Source: Owenia fusiformis
Lineage: Eukaryota; Annelida; Polychaeta; Sabellida; Oweniidae
Assembly: GCA_903813345.2 (NCBI GenBank)
Contig: CAIIXF020000010.1
Location: 11,026,349-11,090,348 of the forward strand
Length of the DNA: 64,000 nt
Direction: 5' to 3'
Shown here: one piece after another, positions 1 through 11,934 of the stretch
How the letters are laid out: each line of letters opens with the position of its first letter
Numbering within the stretch: position 1 is the first letter of the stretch
The notes under the pieces: model-generated
What the model saw: only the letters and a program-made list of their open reading frames with translations
Told to the model about the DNA's origin: nothing
The model's database searches: none
Position numbers and translations under genes: made by a program

Positions 1-1272
1 GGCAGAGGCCTTGGTGATTTGTTCACACCAAAGAAACGTCTCTTTAGTGATATACAAAGTAGCCCCCAAAGACCACATACACGCAATAACGATATGCAGG
101 ATAACCCCCAAGTGGCTCACATTCCCACTCCCAGTCAATATAACACAAAAGAACCTGGAACTAGACTATTTCAGAGAATAAAGAGTGATTCCTGTTTAAA
201 CTCCCAGTCGGAGACTGTGAATCCAAAGAAACGGCTCAAATTGGATGATTCTCAGACAGAGGCAGCTAGCTGTTCCATAAGTGTTCGCTCAAAGTTTATT
301 TATGTTACTGTTTGTCTTTTCACCCTCATCGCAATCACCATTGGTTTATTGAATATGGGACAGAGTGGTAAAGTTGAATTAAAACATGAACTGTGCTCTA
401 ACTCCAGCCAGTATAATCTTGAAGGTTTGAGCATTATGTTAAACTCTCAGGTATTTGGACAGCATATAGCCATGAATCAGATCTTGTTGGAATTAGAAGA
501 CTACCTGGTAAGTGATGCTAGTGAACCATTAATGCTTATGTTCAGTGGATGGACTGGAACAGGAAAATCATATATGGTTCAGCTAGTCGCAAGTCTCATT
601 CCAGCCACCTCTCATATATATATTCTTCCACATCATTTCCCGAATGGTGAATTTCAACACTCAAATGAACCAAACCATACAATAATTCATAAAACAAAAC
701 AGACAGGGAGTTCTATACAAGAATCAAACCTTGCCTTTGCAATCAAAAATAAAATAACGAAATGTGCTTTGAATATTTTTATACTAGATGACTTTGATAT
801 TGAAATGGATCACATTGTGGATGAGCTCCAGAAATTCTACATCTCCATAAATGACTTAAGAAAATCAAAGACCAAAGTTGTTATCATTGTTATAAGCAGT
901 ATTGGGTCTGCACAGATCAACAGCATTGCTCTGGAGCATCTCCTACATGAAGACCCACGCGATTCCTTCAATTTGAGCATATTTCACAAGGAGATAAAGG
1001 CTGAGGTGGAGCGTGTGTATCCTTCAATAGGCAGAGTATTTCAATTCCAGTACATTCCCTTTTTACCACTGGAGAGTTCACATGTTGCAAAGTGCATACA
1101 AAAATACATAACATCAACAACTGCTGACAGATCTTTCAATGGGAATCGGATCAATGATTATGTTCAAAGAGTGTTGAAATTGGTTTCGTTTTTTCCATCA
1201 AAAAAGCCTATTTTCAGTGTCTCTGGCTGTAAGAATGTTGGTACACTAGTTGATATAACAACTCTAGAGTAA
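1..1272 (+). CDS. TOR4A: Torsin-4A-like AAA+ ATPase, 3' part of gene (5' end outside window)
   Basis: The frame is open from base 1 and ends at TAA 1270-1272, so the true start lies upstream; the TTG at 19 is only where an ORF caller would begin. The N-terminal 90 residues are polar and basic. A single membrane segment follows (about residues 93-113), then a luminal-type AAA+ domain. Walker A reads GWTGTGKS (nt 547-570). The Walker B region reads IFILDDFD. Near the C-terminus is SGCK, the cysteine motif at the sensor-2 position typical of torsins. Torsins are ATPases of the ER and nuclear envelope that need LAP1/LULL1-type cofactors; the N-terminal membrane anchor points to the Torsin-4 branch. 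The residue after the Walker B aspartate is Asp rather than the usual Glu, so ATP hydrolysis may be altered. An AATAAA lies at 1418-1423. Family assignment is firm; the paralogue is inferred from the membrane anchor. Confidence 0.85.
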   Translation, partial: GRGLGDLFTPKKRLFSDIQSSPQRPHTRNNDMQDNPQVAHIPTPSQYNTKEPGTRLFQRIKSDSCLNSQSETVNPKKRLKLDDSQTEAASCSISVRSKFIYVTVCLFTLIAITIGLLNMGQSGKVELKHELCSNSSQYNLEGLSIMLNSQVFGQHIAMNQILLELEDYLVSDASEPLMLMFSGWTGTGKSYMVQLVASLIPATSHIYILPHHFPNGEFQHSNEPNHTIIHKTKQTGSSIQESNLAFAIKNKITKCALNIFILDDFDIEMDHIVDELQKFYISINDLRKSKTKVVIIVISSIGSAQINSIALEHLLHEDPRDSFNLSIFHKEIKAEVERVYPSIGRVFQFQYIPFLPLESSHVAKCIQKYITSTTADRSFNGNRINDYVQRVLKLVSFFPSKKPIFSVSGCKNVGTLVDITTLE

Positions 1273-1417
1273 TATATTTAGTAGAAAAAAAGTTATAAGC
1301 TGAAAGAGGCTTGATGCCAAAAGAATGGATTTCGATTGACTCAAATACTTTACATGTATTGGCATTTCATAGCAATGTCACCAGCCTCTAAATATCTCGA
1401 AGAAATTGTCACTTTGA

Positions 1418-1423
1418 AATAAA
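1418..1423 (+). terminator. Candidate poly(A) signal of the torsin gene
   Basis: AATAAA lies about 145 bases after the torsin stop codon, in sequence that is otherwise noncoding. The unit B copy of this region keeps it (near 8745-8755). It is a candidate only, since AT-rich sequence gives many chance matches. Confidence 0.35.
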
Positions 1424-1989
1424 TTCATCAATTGTAACGTGCGTGCTTAGTGATTTATAGCGAGTCACAAGTTGATTGTACACATACAGTACTTTCTTTT
1501 GTATTTTCTAACATGGAAATTCTCTTGATCTCAAACATGTGATTTTTGATAGCTATCATTGGATTATTCAAAAGATTATGTCAGGGATAATGTTGTACAT
1601 GTGTATGTTATGTAATTTTATTTACCATATTAAAGATGAGAACGTACATACAATATGTGTAACATAGGTCTTCCTATTTATTGTACTTGCTATAAATGTC
1701 ACATTTTTCTTTTACTCAACATTTTAAATTGTAAGAAATTGTAGATGGAGGGTTAACTGGTTAAGGGTCCCATGTTAAGTTTGAAAATATAGTTTAATCA
1801 TTTAAATTTGTTGTATAGTTACTCTACTAATAATAATATGTATTTTTTACTAAATTGAGTAAAATTTTTGATGAAATAAAACACAAATTCTACCAAATTA
1901 TTTTATTTATTTTATTTGTATATTTCCTACAAATTATGATTACAGCTCAATTTTTACTCTTGGAGCAACTGCAAATCTCTCAATCAACA

Positions 1990-2295
1990 TCATGTATGTA
2001 TACAGTGAAGTATAGTAAACATGAGTGTAGATACTGACATGTGATGTATAGCAAACATGAGTGTGGGTTCGGACATGTGATGTAAAGCAAACACGAGTAC
2101 AGGTACACACATGCGATTTCTTGATTTCACGTATGTTTCACGGTTTATTTTATAGGTGAAATAATTTATAATATAAATAAATATTGGGCCTTATTCAGTT
2201 CATTGTCTCATTTGCCCCATATTCACTTTTGTCCCACACTCGCACCGTGAACATACTCACATGTTCGTACCAACACTCATGTTAACTATACATCA
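1990..2295. repeat. Short direct and inverted repeats in the torsin 3' flank
   Basis: Units of about 36 bp containing AGCAAACATGAGTGT recur two to three times between 1995 and 2115. A reverse-oriented version (ACACTCATGTTAACTATAC) lies at 2270-2290, so the stretch can fold back. The unit B copy is at 9325-9570. It looks like a decayed foldback element. Confidence 0.5.
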
Positions 2296-2310
2296 AGTGA
2301 TATAACCTAA

Positions 2311-2754
2311 TTTATTCCATAATACTACTGTTTTCGCAGGGAAATATGAAGGAATACAAATCGTATTGAATCGTATTACATGAAAAAATCTTATTGTCCC
2401 CGGGAAAAAAATCGTATTGGAGCGTATTACATGAAAAAATCGTATTGTCCCCAGGATAAAAATCGTATTGGAGCATTTTAACCTATTTCCGGTTTCCCAA
2501 TTATTTTTTCCCGGTTATTTGCATTATCCAAATGTAGCATTTTAGAGGGGTGTATTATGGAATAAATAGGTTATTTCTGGTCGGGATTGAATATGGGTTT
2601 CATTCCTCGGGAAATATGATATTGACCTTGGGCTATATGATATTGACACTCGGTCGCTGCGCTCCCTCGGTCAATATCATATTACCCTTCGGTCAATATC
2701 ATATTGTCCCTCGGAATAAAACCCATATTCAATCCCTCCCAGTAAATAACCTAT
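2311..2754. mobile_element. MITE present in unit A and absent from unit B
   Basis: Unit B has an empty site (near 9590, ATAACCTAATGTATAT) where unit A has about 445 extra bases. The insert contains a clear inverted repeat: GGTTATTTCTGGTCGGGATT at about 2568 is answered by CAATCCCTCCCAGTAAATAACC-type sequence at about 2730-2751. ATAACCTA stands at both edges, consistent with an approximately 8-bp target duplication, although part of it may belong to the element. No transposase is encoded. Confidence 0.65.
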
Positions 2755-4618
2755 ATGTATATATAACATTTTGAATGTGGAACAAGACGTATAATCCCTA
2801 AACTTACAGAAAGCATACTACTGTCCTAACATACTGTATCATATCATATCAAATCAGCATAACATTATTCACATGTATCAAATCAGCAGAAATGTATCTA
2901 TCATATGAACTTATGTGGGATGTTATCCAATTATTAACATTGTGGACAAATCCTCCCCTCATGTAATAAATTTAAAATATTGATTTGCTTTTCACTTGAA
3001 TGGCTTGGAATTATTCAAAAATCAACATTCTAAATGAAATCACAATCCCAATAAAAAAACTTCATTCTACAATTGTTGACAATTGAACACCATCCCTGAA
3101 CATATATTCCATATTCAATTAAAAATTTAATTGCCCACAGAGTATATTCAAGGAAATCATCAAAAATTTACAATAGGCTATACTTATACAAAGACATTTG
3201 TTTGCTGTGAGATGTAAAAAACATTAAAGGGCAAAGAAAAAAGTGTAATGAACACAAACTTAAAGGGCCCTGTCAATTAAAAATTAGCCTATACATTAAA
3301 TATACAATGTATAACTATATTTCTGATCAAACAAAACAATTTGTACCTTTTCTGGCTGACTTTTCATATATAAGTTTCATATATTAAAATGTGGTAGGAT
3401 GGTGGTCTTGTCCCTTATGTTGACCAAGTATATCTTGGAAATCCTATAAAATACAGACCCTTTCATGGCAAACATGAAATTTGCACGACAAGAGATGAAC
3501 TACTCGTACATGCATAACCAAAGACAATCAAAAACATTCAGAATGAGCCAAAACTTATATTTTCAAATTATCCAATAAGGCTTGAACACAGTTGGAGTAT
3601 GAGTATCCAAAAAGAAAAATAACACTTTTATTCAATTTTGTTAAAAATAGAGGTATATTGCACAAATATGCAGTAAAATCAATACACATTCTTCTCAACT
3701 CCCTGGGGGTCAAGTATGCAGAGGAATCGAGTCCATTTCAACACATACTTCAAAAAGATAATTCCTTTTTAAACAAATATACATTTATTATTTGAATGGC
3801 ACAAAGCAATATATTCTCCAGTCTAACTCCCCCGAATAAATAAGATAAAATCTTCATACTTCTTATTTGGAATATGGTGAGCAACATTCTAATTACAACT
3901 ACAGTATTCCATGCTGCTCTGCATTCTACGTGTGCATACTTCTTCAGTTTAAAATGTAAGTCTTATACACTATATAAATTTACAAACTGTTTGGTGCATC
4001 TCATTATAAATACAGTTTAAGTAGATAATTTACAATAACATTTATCAATTAATTAACATAGAAAAGTGTTGTAAAATTAAAATTACACGATTTTTCTGTT
4101 AGCAGTTACAGTATTAACATGCAAAACTCATTTTTTCATGGACTAAACATATCGTTATCAAGAGTATGATGAGTAAAGAAGTATTGTATTGTGGAAGGTT
4201 TCAGCATTTTTAGCCATTTGAAGGAGCTTTGATTATTGTTATAGATGGCTCTCACATCAAAGGGCTTTAAAATGGATGTTTTATGCCATAAATTATGTAT
4301 AAATTCCTCCAAATTTAATTAATGGCACATTCTCTTAATTATTGATATAGTTAGATGTGCATTTTCCAATGTGTAACTAACATACACAACTGTAACATGA
4401 AGATCAATTTAAACATTTTCAATTCACCAGTCCCAGCCCAAGAGACAATGAATTGTTCGTCCTTTTTCTTTTTTGTATTTGTACAAAAGCATATGTCTTA
4501 CTTGAAGATGGAACCTTGCAATCAACTCACATTTTAGCAATTGCCCAAATAAATGGTTATTAATCACGGAAGCTGTTGAAGCAATAGAACATGAATACTA
4601 ATATCGTGATTTCAAAAG

Positions 4619-4673
4619 GCAATATAGTGAAATATTGGACCAAGGGCTGATGGTCCAATACTTCACTATTTTG
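4619..4673. repeat. Hairpin in unit A
   Basis: The arms AGTGAAATATTGGACC and GGTCCAATACTTCACT are separated by about ten bases. The same hairpin recurs in unit B at about 11483-11537 with one arm mismatch. It is probably the core of an old foldback element. Confidence 0.6.
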
Positions 4674-5332
4674 ACCGCAGAAATGACGTTATTAGTGTAT
4701 TATTACCACCATTTATGCCCAGGGCTGAAATAGTAAGAACGGACTACCACTGAATGAAAATTATAAACACTTAACGATATCTAATTTTCCGGGGAACATT
4801 GCCAGGCTGTTAATACAATATTGGCCCGCCAAAATGATGTCACATATTGCTCAGGTCAATATAGTAAAATAAAAGCCTTCTAAACTAGCACTAATACCCC
4901 TAGGAAAGGCCCGGAAAGGTGGTAATAATGATGAATAGGAATATGATGTTATTTTTGTCACTATCTGCCATAAGTCATGATATCATATACATGCACCCAG
5001 GAAAATGCAATACTCCTACTGGCTCAATGTCAAATGAGATATTGTGAACTAAAGGAACGCAAAATGGAAAAAAAGTAAACAATGCAATTGGACTGTGACT
5101 GGCAAACCAAAAATGGTCTTAACCATACAAAATTGGATAAACAGTGCAGTATAAAAAATATACTGTAAATAAATATATCAATAATGCACATGGTTAGGTG
5201 GTTATATCAATGTCCATCATTGTAATTAATTCATGGGGGAAGGAGATAATATTCACTAAGGGACATCATTGGTTTATAAAATTAATAAAATGTGAGTATG
5301 AAATGGAACTTCAGGTTGCCTTGTAAATAAAG

Positions 5333-5832
5333 NNNNNNNNNNNNNNNNNNNNNNNNNNNNNNNNNNNNNNNNNNNNNNNNNNNNNNNNNNNNNNNNNNNN
5401 NNNNNNNNNNNNNNNNNNNNNNNNNNNNNNNNNNNNNNNNNNNNNNNNNNNNNNNNNNNNNNNNNNNNNNNNNNNNNNNNNNNNNNNNNNNNNNNNNNNN
5501 NNNNNNNNNNNNNNNNNNNNNNNNNNNNNNNNNNNNNNNNNNNNNNNNNNNNNNNNNNNNNNNNNNNNNNNNNNNNNNNNNNNNNNNNNNNNNNNNNNNN
5601 NNNNNNNNNNNNNNNNNNNNNNNNNNNNNNNNNNNNNNNNNNNNNNNNNNNNNNNNNNNNNNNNNNNNNNNNNNNNNNNNNNNNNNNNNNNNNNNNNNNN
5701 NNNNNNNNNNNNNNNNNNNNNNNNNNNNNNNNNNNNNNNNNNNNNNNNNNNNNNNNNNNNNNNNNNNNNNNNNNNNNNNNNNNNNNNNNNNNNNNNNNNN
5801 NNNNNNNNNNNNNNNNNNNNNNNNNNNNNNNN
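5333..5832. other. Assembly gap of exactly 500 N
   Basis: The round length marks a placeholder of unknown true size. The left flank matches unit B at 13071 (about 80 bases beyond the RIT stop). The right flank resumes exactly at the RIT exon 3 splice donor, where unit B has a 24-bp minisatellite. About 2.4 kb of unit B (13072-15503), including RIT exons 4 and 5, therefore corresponds to this gap. Confidence 0.95.
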
Positions 5833-5837
5833 CTAAC

Positions 5838-5911
5838 CTGTCCAGCAGTATCCAGAATGTCAAGCTTTGCCACATCGCCATCTATAACAGCTTGCTTCTC
5901 ATAGGCATCCT
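5838..5911 (-). pseudogene. Duplicate RIT exon 3 in unit A
   Basis: The 74-nt exon has intact splice signals (acceptor CTCTTGCAG, donor GTTAG) and encodes the switch II region ending in LDILDTAGQ. It differs from the unit B exon by one synonymous change (GGC versus GGT glycine). It lies 3' of the complete RIT gene on the same strand. No P-loop exon belongs to it unless it is used as an alternative 3' part through a long splice. Exons 4 and 5 of this copy may be in the N gap. Whether it is used is unknown, and it could also be an assembly artefact. Confidence 0.7.
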
Positions 5912-6677
5912 CTGCAAGAGACACAATGCAAATTTGAATAGTAAATAATATAGATGTCTTGCCTCTGAGCTTTTGTAAGAGCAACACGGCATTCACATGC
6001 CAAATGTTTCCAGTCTTTCCATTTGTTACAAACGCCAAACCCCAATTGCCAAACATCCACAAAAAACTTGGAGACTATAACAATGTATCAACACTTCTGG
6101 TAGTGACATCAAAATGGAATGTAAATTTGAGAAATAAATGCTCAAATAGTGCAGCGTGAATCAAAAAAGTTATCCCCTTTTAAACTGAAATAATAGATTG
6201 TGATTGGCCAGATTATGTCACATGTCAAATTGTTGGAAAAAGGAGGAACGAGTTCTGGAGGTCTGTGTTCAGAGGATGAGTCGTTGCTCACTCATTCCTG
6301 GATGTAGTTTGTTATGTATGTTATGGATGTAGTTTTGGAATAAGAAGGGATAGAGAGCCAAGTGTGTTAAAATGTTTGCAGCAACTTTTTAAAACGAGGC
6401 ATAAATATGTAAAATGTCACCTGACCTGCCATTTGTTACAGACACTGGCCACCAAACAACATTTGCCAAATAGCAACCACCAAACACCTTCCATAAAAAA
6501 GTGAAGACTAAAAAAATATGTTACCAAAGAGATATTATTCACCAAATATAGTGGCAAACAAAACAAAATCATGTCCTAATTACTTTAAAACTTTATTTGC
6601 ATTACATGTGGTACTAATACAGGTACATATCAGGCAATTGCCATATATAATCATCGTTAACTACATTGTACCTAATT

Positions 6678-8057
6678 TCATACTTGCTTTTGATGCAAGT
6701 AAGATTTTCTTAAATACTTCAAATAAAGGTATGAGAAAAGAATGCAAGCAGTAGTGGTCTGAGCAGTAAACAAGGCCACAACTGAAGACAGTAAGATATC
6801 AAATCCAAGATAATCTAAAGCAAATGGAAGAAAACCCAATATAATGACTTGGCAAGCGGAACTCACTATTGACATTTTAGTGTCTTTCTTATGCAGTAAA
6901 ATTCCAAAGGAAAACATAGCAAATGTTTGTATAATTGGCCAGAATGTGTATAACTTAAAGGGATAGTTTACTGCGATAAAATTATCTTCAGAAATGTGAA
7001 ATAAATATAAAAATATAACCCTTGTAATGGGAGTAATCCAGCACATTGAAAAAGAAATGATAAATGAAACAAATGTTATAATGGAGGTGCAGATAACTAG
7101 TTCATGGTCGAAATGTAACGATGAGTTCATCCCAGATGCAAGGTATGCAGATACCATTGTTGCAATACTGACTAATATCCTTCGCAATGAATAAAATGAT
7201 GCATGGAGGACATGAACGTTTGCCAGTGCCATACTTCGTGTAGATTCAGATGGTGTTAGTTGTGCAACAACTAAACTAAGGATAAAAGTTTCACATTTTT
7301 CAATGAGCTGTTGGAATCCTAGAGGAAGTGTTAATTTAACCATTTGATGGTATGTCAGTGTTTTTGTACTTTCAACAGGTAGCTCATTGATCAAGTATAT
7401 TTTATATCCTATAAAGCTGAAGATAAGATAAACCAGAGCTGATACATATGCTGATATTATTGGTATCAAGATTGGTCTTCTAGTTATTAAGGGTGTAGCC
7501 ATGAGAGAGAAAATACTCCCAAATTTGGAGATAAACCTCAAAAACTCAGCAAGGAGACAAAAAGAGGTGTGTTTTTTCTTCAATAATAATCCATGGATTG
7601 CAGACCCAGTATTTAGGATCACGGACATCAAACAGAGTGATGCTATGCCAAATTGAATTTCTTGAAGTTCCTGATTAGTAATACGAAATAGCACTTGAAT
7701 GACGTATCCCACTGGTGTAAGACCAATGACAAGGAAAATCCCTGCTATTATGGAGCTATTGCAAATCACAAAGATTATTCCTTTCTTTAAGTTCAGCTTT
7801 GAGTTAGCCAGTATAATAAATCCTTGGCTTGCCTGGCCTGCTGTTAAGTATGCCCGAAGAAAGTTCCCAATGGTGAGTGTCAATGATACAACAACCAAGG
7901 ATTTATTTATATCCTGAGTGTATGTTTGGCTCAAACTATCAACAATTCTAGCCATAGCTGGTTCCATATTAGCAATTGCAGTAGGTAGAAACATTTGAAA
8001 TATAAACAAGCATTTTCCCCAGTCAGTGTCGGTAACATCATGGGCATTAAAATCCAT
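6678..8057 (-). CDS. ANKH-like (progressive ankylosis family) membrane transporter, copy 1
   Basis: A 459-residue single-exon frame starting MDFNAHD. It has about 10-12 hydrophobic segments and almost no long soluble loop. Resemblance to ANKH of the MATE/MOP superfamily is clear in several places: a VNSK-like NSK after the third helix, an [12 protein letters not shown] segment matching the ANKH GILLK-K-S region, [19 protein letters not shown] matching PLLIPILSLYMGALV, and the following GYK-I---LP. Vertebrate ANKH exports ATP/citrate and so supplies extracellular pyrophosphate; whether this divergent paralogue moves the same substrates is inference. The start agrees with the other two copies. 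The tail reads LHQKQV. A TTTATT at 6592-6597 gives a candidate poly(A) signal on this strand. Vertebrate ANKH has many introns; none interrupts this frame. Confidence 0.85.
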   Translation of the reverse strand: MDFNAHDVTDTDWGKCLFIFQMFLPTAIANMEPAMARIVDSLSQTYTQDINKSLVVVSLTLTIGNFLRAYLTAGQASQGFIILANSKLNLKKGIIFVICNSSIIAGIFLVIGLTPVGYVIQVLFRITNQELQEIQFGIASLCLMSVILNTGSAIHGLLLKKKHTSFCLLAEFLRFISKFGSIFSLMATPLITRRPILIPIISAYVSALVYLIFSFIGYKIYLINELPVESTKTLTYHQMVKLTLPLGFQQLIEKCETFILSLVVAQLTPSESTRSMALANVHVLHASFYSLRRILVSIATMVSAYLASGMNSSLHFDHELVICTSIITFVSFIISFSMCWITPITRVIFLYLFHISEDNFIAVNYPFKLYTFWPIIQTFAMFSFGILLHKKDTKMSIVSSACQVIILGFLPFALDYLGFDILLSSVVALFTAQTTTACILFSYLYLKYLRKSYLHQKQV

Positions 8058-8598
8058 CTTTGTGGAATCTTGCTTACTTAAAATTAGAATAGATCAAAAT
8101 CTTCAAAAGTTTAAAATACTTTTACAGTATATGACATTGACCTGAAGCATCTGAATGAATACAAAAAACATGAGTAGAATTTATAAGTACAGAAACACCT
8201 GTGAAGTGAAACATCTCTGTAAATGGTACACATCCACGCATGGAATACTTTTTAAAATCTGGTTAGTGACACTTTGTTAATGTAAAATAAACTGCTTTAC
8301 TTTTTCAAATCTTACTACCCATTAAGTTAATATAAAGTAGACCCCTGAAGGTGGAACATGTTCATAGTGGAAAAAAGTTTGAGGTAGAAAAGGTGTTCCA
8401 CTTACATAGTTTTCCTGTATTGAACATAATTTAAAGTGAATATAAAATATCACATGAATGCATTTTTACACAAGAATCTAGACAGAACGACCAATAACCT
8501 TTGAATAGGATTTTTTATAAAAAGAAATGACTTACAGTAATATAAAGTGTCTCTATAAAAATGTTACATTAGGTTTTTAAAATTTTGGCATTCCATAT

Positions 8599-8625
8599 AT
8601 AGTTGATATAACAACTCCAGAGTAA
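8599..8625 (+). pseudogene. Remnant of the last torsin codons at the A/B junction
   Basis: The end of the torsin reading frame (VDITTLE-stop in the gene, one codon changed here) and its 3' flank are repeated directly after the 5' flank of ANKH-like copy 1. No other torsin coding sequence is present, so this marks a duplication breakpoint and is not a gene. Confidence 0.8.
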
Positions 8626-11600
8626 TATATTTAATAGAAATAAAGTTATAAACCGAAGGTTCGATGCCAAGAGAATGGATTCTTTACATGAATTGGCATT
8701 TATAGCAATGTCACCAGCCTCTAGTGATCTCCAAGAAATTGTCACTTTGAAATAAATTCATCAATTGTAATGTACTTGGTGATTTATGGCAAGTCACAAG
8801 TTGATTGTACACATACAGTACTTTCTTTTGTATTTTCTAACATGGAAATTTTCTTGATCTCAAACATGTGATTTTTGCATAGCTATCATTGGATTATTCA
8901 AAAGATTATGTCAGGGATAATGTTGTAAATGTGTATGTTATGTAATTTTATTAACCATATTAAGATGAGAACACATACATACAATATTTGTAACATAGGT
9001 CTTCCTATTTAATGTACATGCTATGAATGTCACATTTTTCTTTTACTCAACACTTTAAATTGTAAGAAATTGTAGATGTAGTCTGTTAACTGGTTAAGGG
9101 TCCCATGCTAAGTTTGAAAATATAGTTTAATCATTTAAATTTGTTGTAGTTACTTTACTAATAATAATATGTATATTTACTAAATTGAGTAAAATTTTTG
9201 ATGAAATAAAACACAAATTCTACCAATTTTTTTTTTTTTTTTTTTGTATATTTCCTACAAATTATGATTACAGCTCAATTTTTACTCTTGGAGCAACTGC
9301 AAATCTCTCAATCAACATCGTGTATGTATACAGTGAAGTATAGTAAACATGAGTGTAGATACTGACATGTGATGGATAGCAAACATGAGTGTGGGTACAG
9401 ACATGTGATGTATAGCAAACACGAGTACAGGTACACACCAATAATATAATATAAATAAATATTGGGCCTTATACAGTTCATTGTCTCATCTGCCCCATAT
9501 TCATTATTGTCCCACACTCGCACCATGAACATGCACACATGTTCGTACCAACACTCATGTTTACTATACATCACTGTGATATAACCTAATGTATATATAA
9601 CATTTTGAATGTGGAACAAGACGAATAATCCCTAAACTTACAGAAAGCATACTACTGTCCTAACATCCTGTTTCATACCATATCAAAACAGCATAAAATT
9701 ATTCACATGTATCATATCAGCAGAAATGTGACCATCTATCATATGAAGTTATGAACTAATGTGGGATCGTATCCAATTATTAACATTGTGGACAATTGTG
9801 TAATAAATTTAAAATATTGATTTGCTTTTCACTTGAATGGCTTGAATTATTCAAAAATCAACATTCTAAATGAAATCACAATCCCAATGAAAAAACTTCA
9901 TTCTACAATTGTATTCTACACCATCCCTAAACATATACTCCATATTCAATTTAAAATGTAATTGCCCACAGAGTATATTCAAGGAAATCATCAAAAATTT
10001 ACAGTAGGCTATACTTATACAAAGACATTTGTTTGCCGTGAGATGTAAAAAACATTAAAGGGCATAGAAAAAAGTGTAATGAACACAAACTTAAAGGGCC
10101 CTGTCAATTAAAAATTAGCCTATACATTAAAAATATACAATGTATAACTATATTTCTGATCAAACAAAACAATTTGTACCTTTTCTGGTTGACTTTTCAT
10201 ATTTAAGTTAAAAATGTGGGAGGATGGTGGTCTTGTCCCTTATGTTGACCAAGTATATCTTGGAAATCCTATAAAATAGACCCTTTCATAGCATACATGA
10301 AATTTGCACGACAAGAGATGAACTACTCGTACATGCATAACCAAAGACAATCAAAAACATTCAGAATGAGCCAAAACTTATATTTTCAAAGTATCCAGAA
10401 GGGCCTGAACACAGTTGGAGTATGAGTATCCAAAAAGAAAAATAACACTTTTATTCAATTTTGTTAAAAATAGAGGTATATTGCACAAATGTGCAGTAAA
10501 ATCAATACACATTCTTCTCAACTCCCTGGGGGTCAAGTATGCATAGGAATCGAGTCCATTTCAACTCATTCTTCAAAAAGATAGCTGAGGAGGTTGGGTG
10601 CAAGTTCCTTACACCTAAAATTCCCTTTTAAACAATTTTAGATATACTGTATATTTATTATTTGAATGGCACAAAGCAATATATTCTCCAGTCTAACTCC
10701 CCCGAATAAATAAGATAAAATCATCATACTTCTTACTTGGAATATGGTGAGCAACATTCTAATTACAACTACAGTATTCCATGCTGCTCTGCATTCTACA
10801 TGTGCATACTTCTTCAGTTTAAAATGTAAGTCTTATACACTATATAAATTTACAAACTGTTTGGTGCATCACATTATAAATACAGTTTAAGTAGATAATT
10901 TACAATAACATTTATCAATTAATTAGCATAGAAAAATGTTGTATAAATTAAAATTACACGATTTTTCTGTTAACAGTTGCAGTATTTAACATGCAAAACT
11001 CATTTTTTATGGACTAAATATATCGTTATCAAGAGTATGATGAGTAAAGTAGTATTGTATTGTGGGAGGTTTCAGCATTTTGAGCCATTTGAAGGATCTT
11101 TGATTATTGTTATAGATGGCTCTCACATCAAAGGGCTTTAAAATGGATGTTTAATGCCATAAATTATGTATAAATTCCTCCATATTTAATTAATGGCACA
11201 TTCTTTTAATCATCAATATAGTTCAATGTGCATTTTCCAATGTGTAACTAAAATACACAACTGTAACATGAAGAACAATTTAAACATTTTCAATTCACCA
11301 GTCCCAGCCCAAGAGGCAATGAATTGTTCGTTCTTTTTTTGTATTTGTACAAAAGCACATGTCTTACTTGAAGATGGAACTTTGCAATCAACTCACATTT
11401 TAGCAATTGCCCAAATAAATGGTTATTAATCACGGAAGCTGTTGAAGCGGTAGAACATGTGTAGAATATCGTGATTTCAAAAGGCAATATAGTGAAATAT
11501 TGGGCCAAGGGCTGATGGTCCAATACTTCACTATTTTGATCGCAGAAATGACGTTATTAGTATTATTACCACCATTTATGCCCGGGGCTGAAAAAGTAAG

Positions 11601-11934
11601 AAAGGACTACCATTGAATGAAAATTATAAACACTTAACGATATCTAATTTTCCGGGGAACATTGCCAGGCTGTTAATACAATATTGGCCCACCAAAATGA
11701 TGTCACATATTGCTCAGGTCAATATAGTAAAATAAAAGCCTTCTTAACTAGCACTAATACCCCTAGAAAAGGCCCGGAAAGGTGGTTATAATGATGAATA
11801 GGAATATGATGTTGTTATTTTTGTCACTATCTGCCATAGGTCATGATTTCATATACATCACCCAGGAAAATGCAATACTCCTACTGGCTCAATGTCAAAT
11901 GAGATGTTGTGAACTAAAGGAACGCAAAATGGAA

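Larger units (their letters stand above)
1250..8593. repeat. Tandem duplication unit A
   Basis: From the last seven torsin codons onward this stretch is repeated from about 8594, with substitutions and small indels of a few percent. It contains the torsin 3' flank, one RIT exon beside the N gap, and ANKH-like copy 1. The left breakpoint is at the TAGTTGATAT shared by 1248-1258 and about 8598-8607. The right edge is the GGCATTC shared by about 8588 and 18278. No coding sequence is seen in 1273-5332 apart from chance ORFs. That stretch holds a MITE, short imperfect repeats and a hairpin. Confidence 0.85.

Noticed and set aside
5274-6062. 262-residue ORF across the N gap
   Set aside because: Most of it is undetermined sequence. 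Only 5838-5911 is a recognisable exon.
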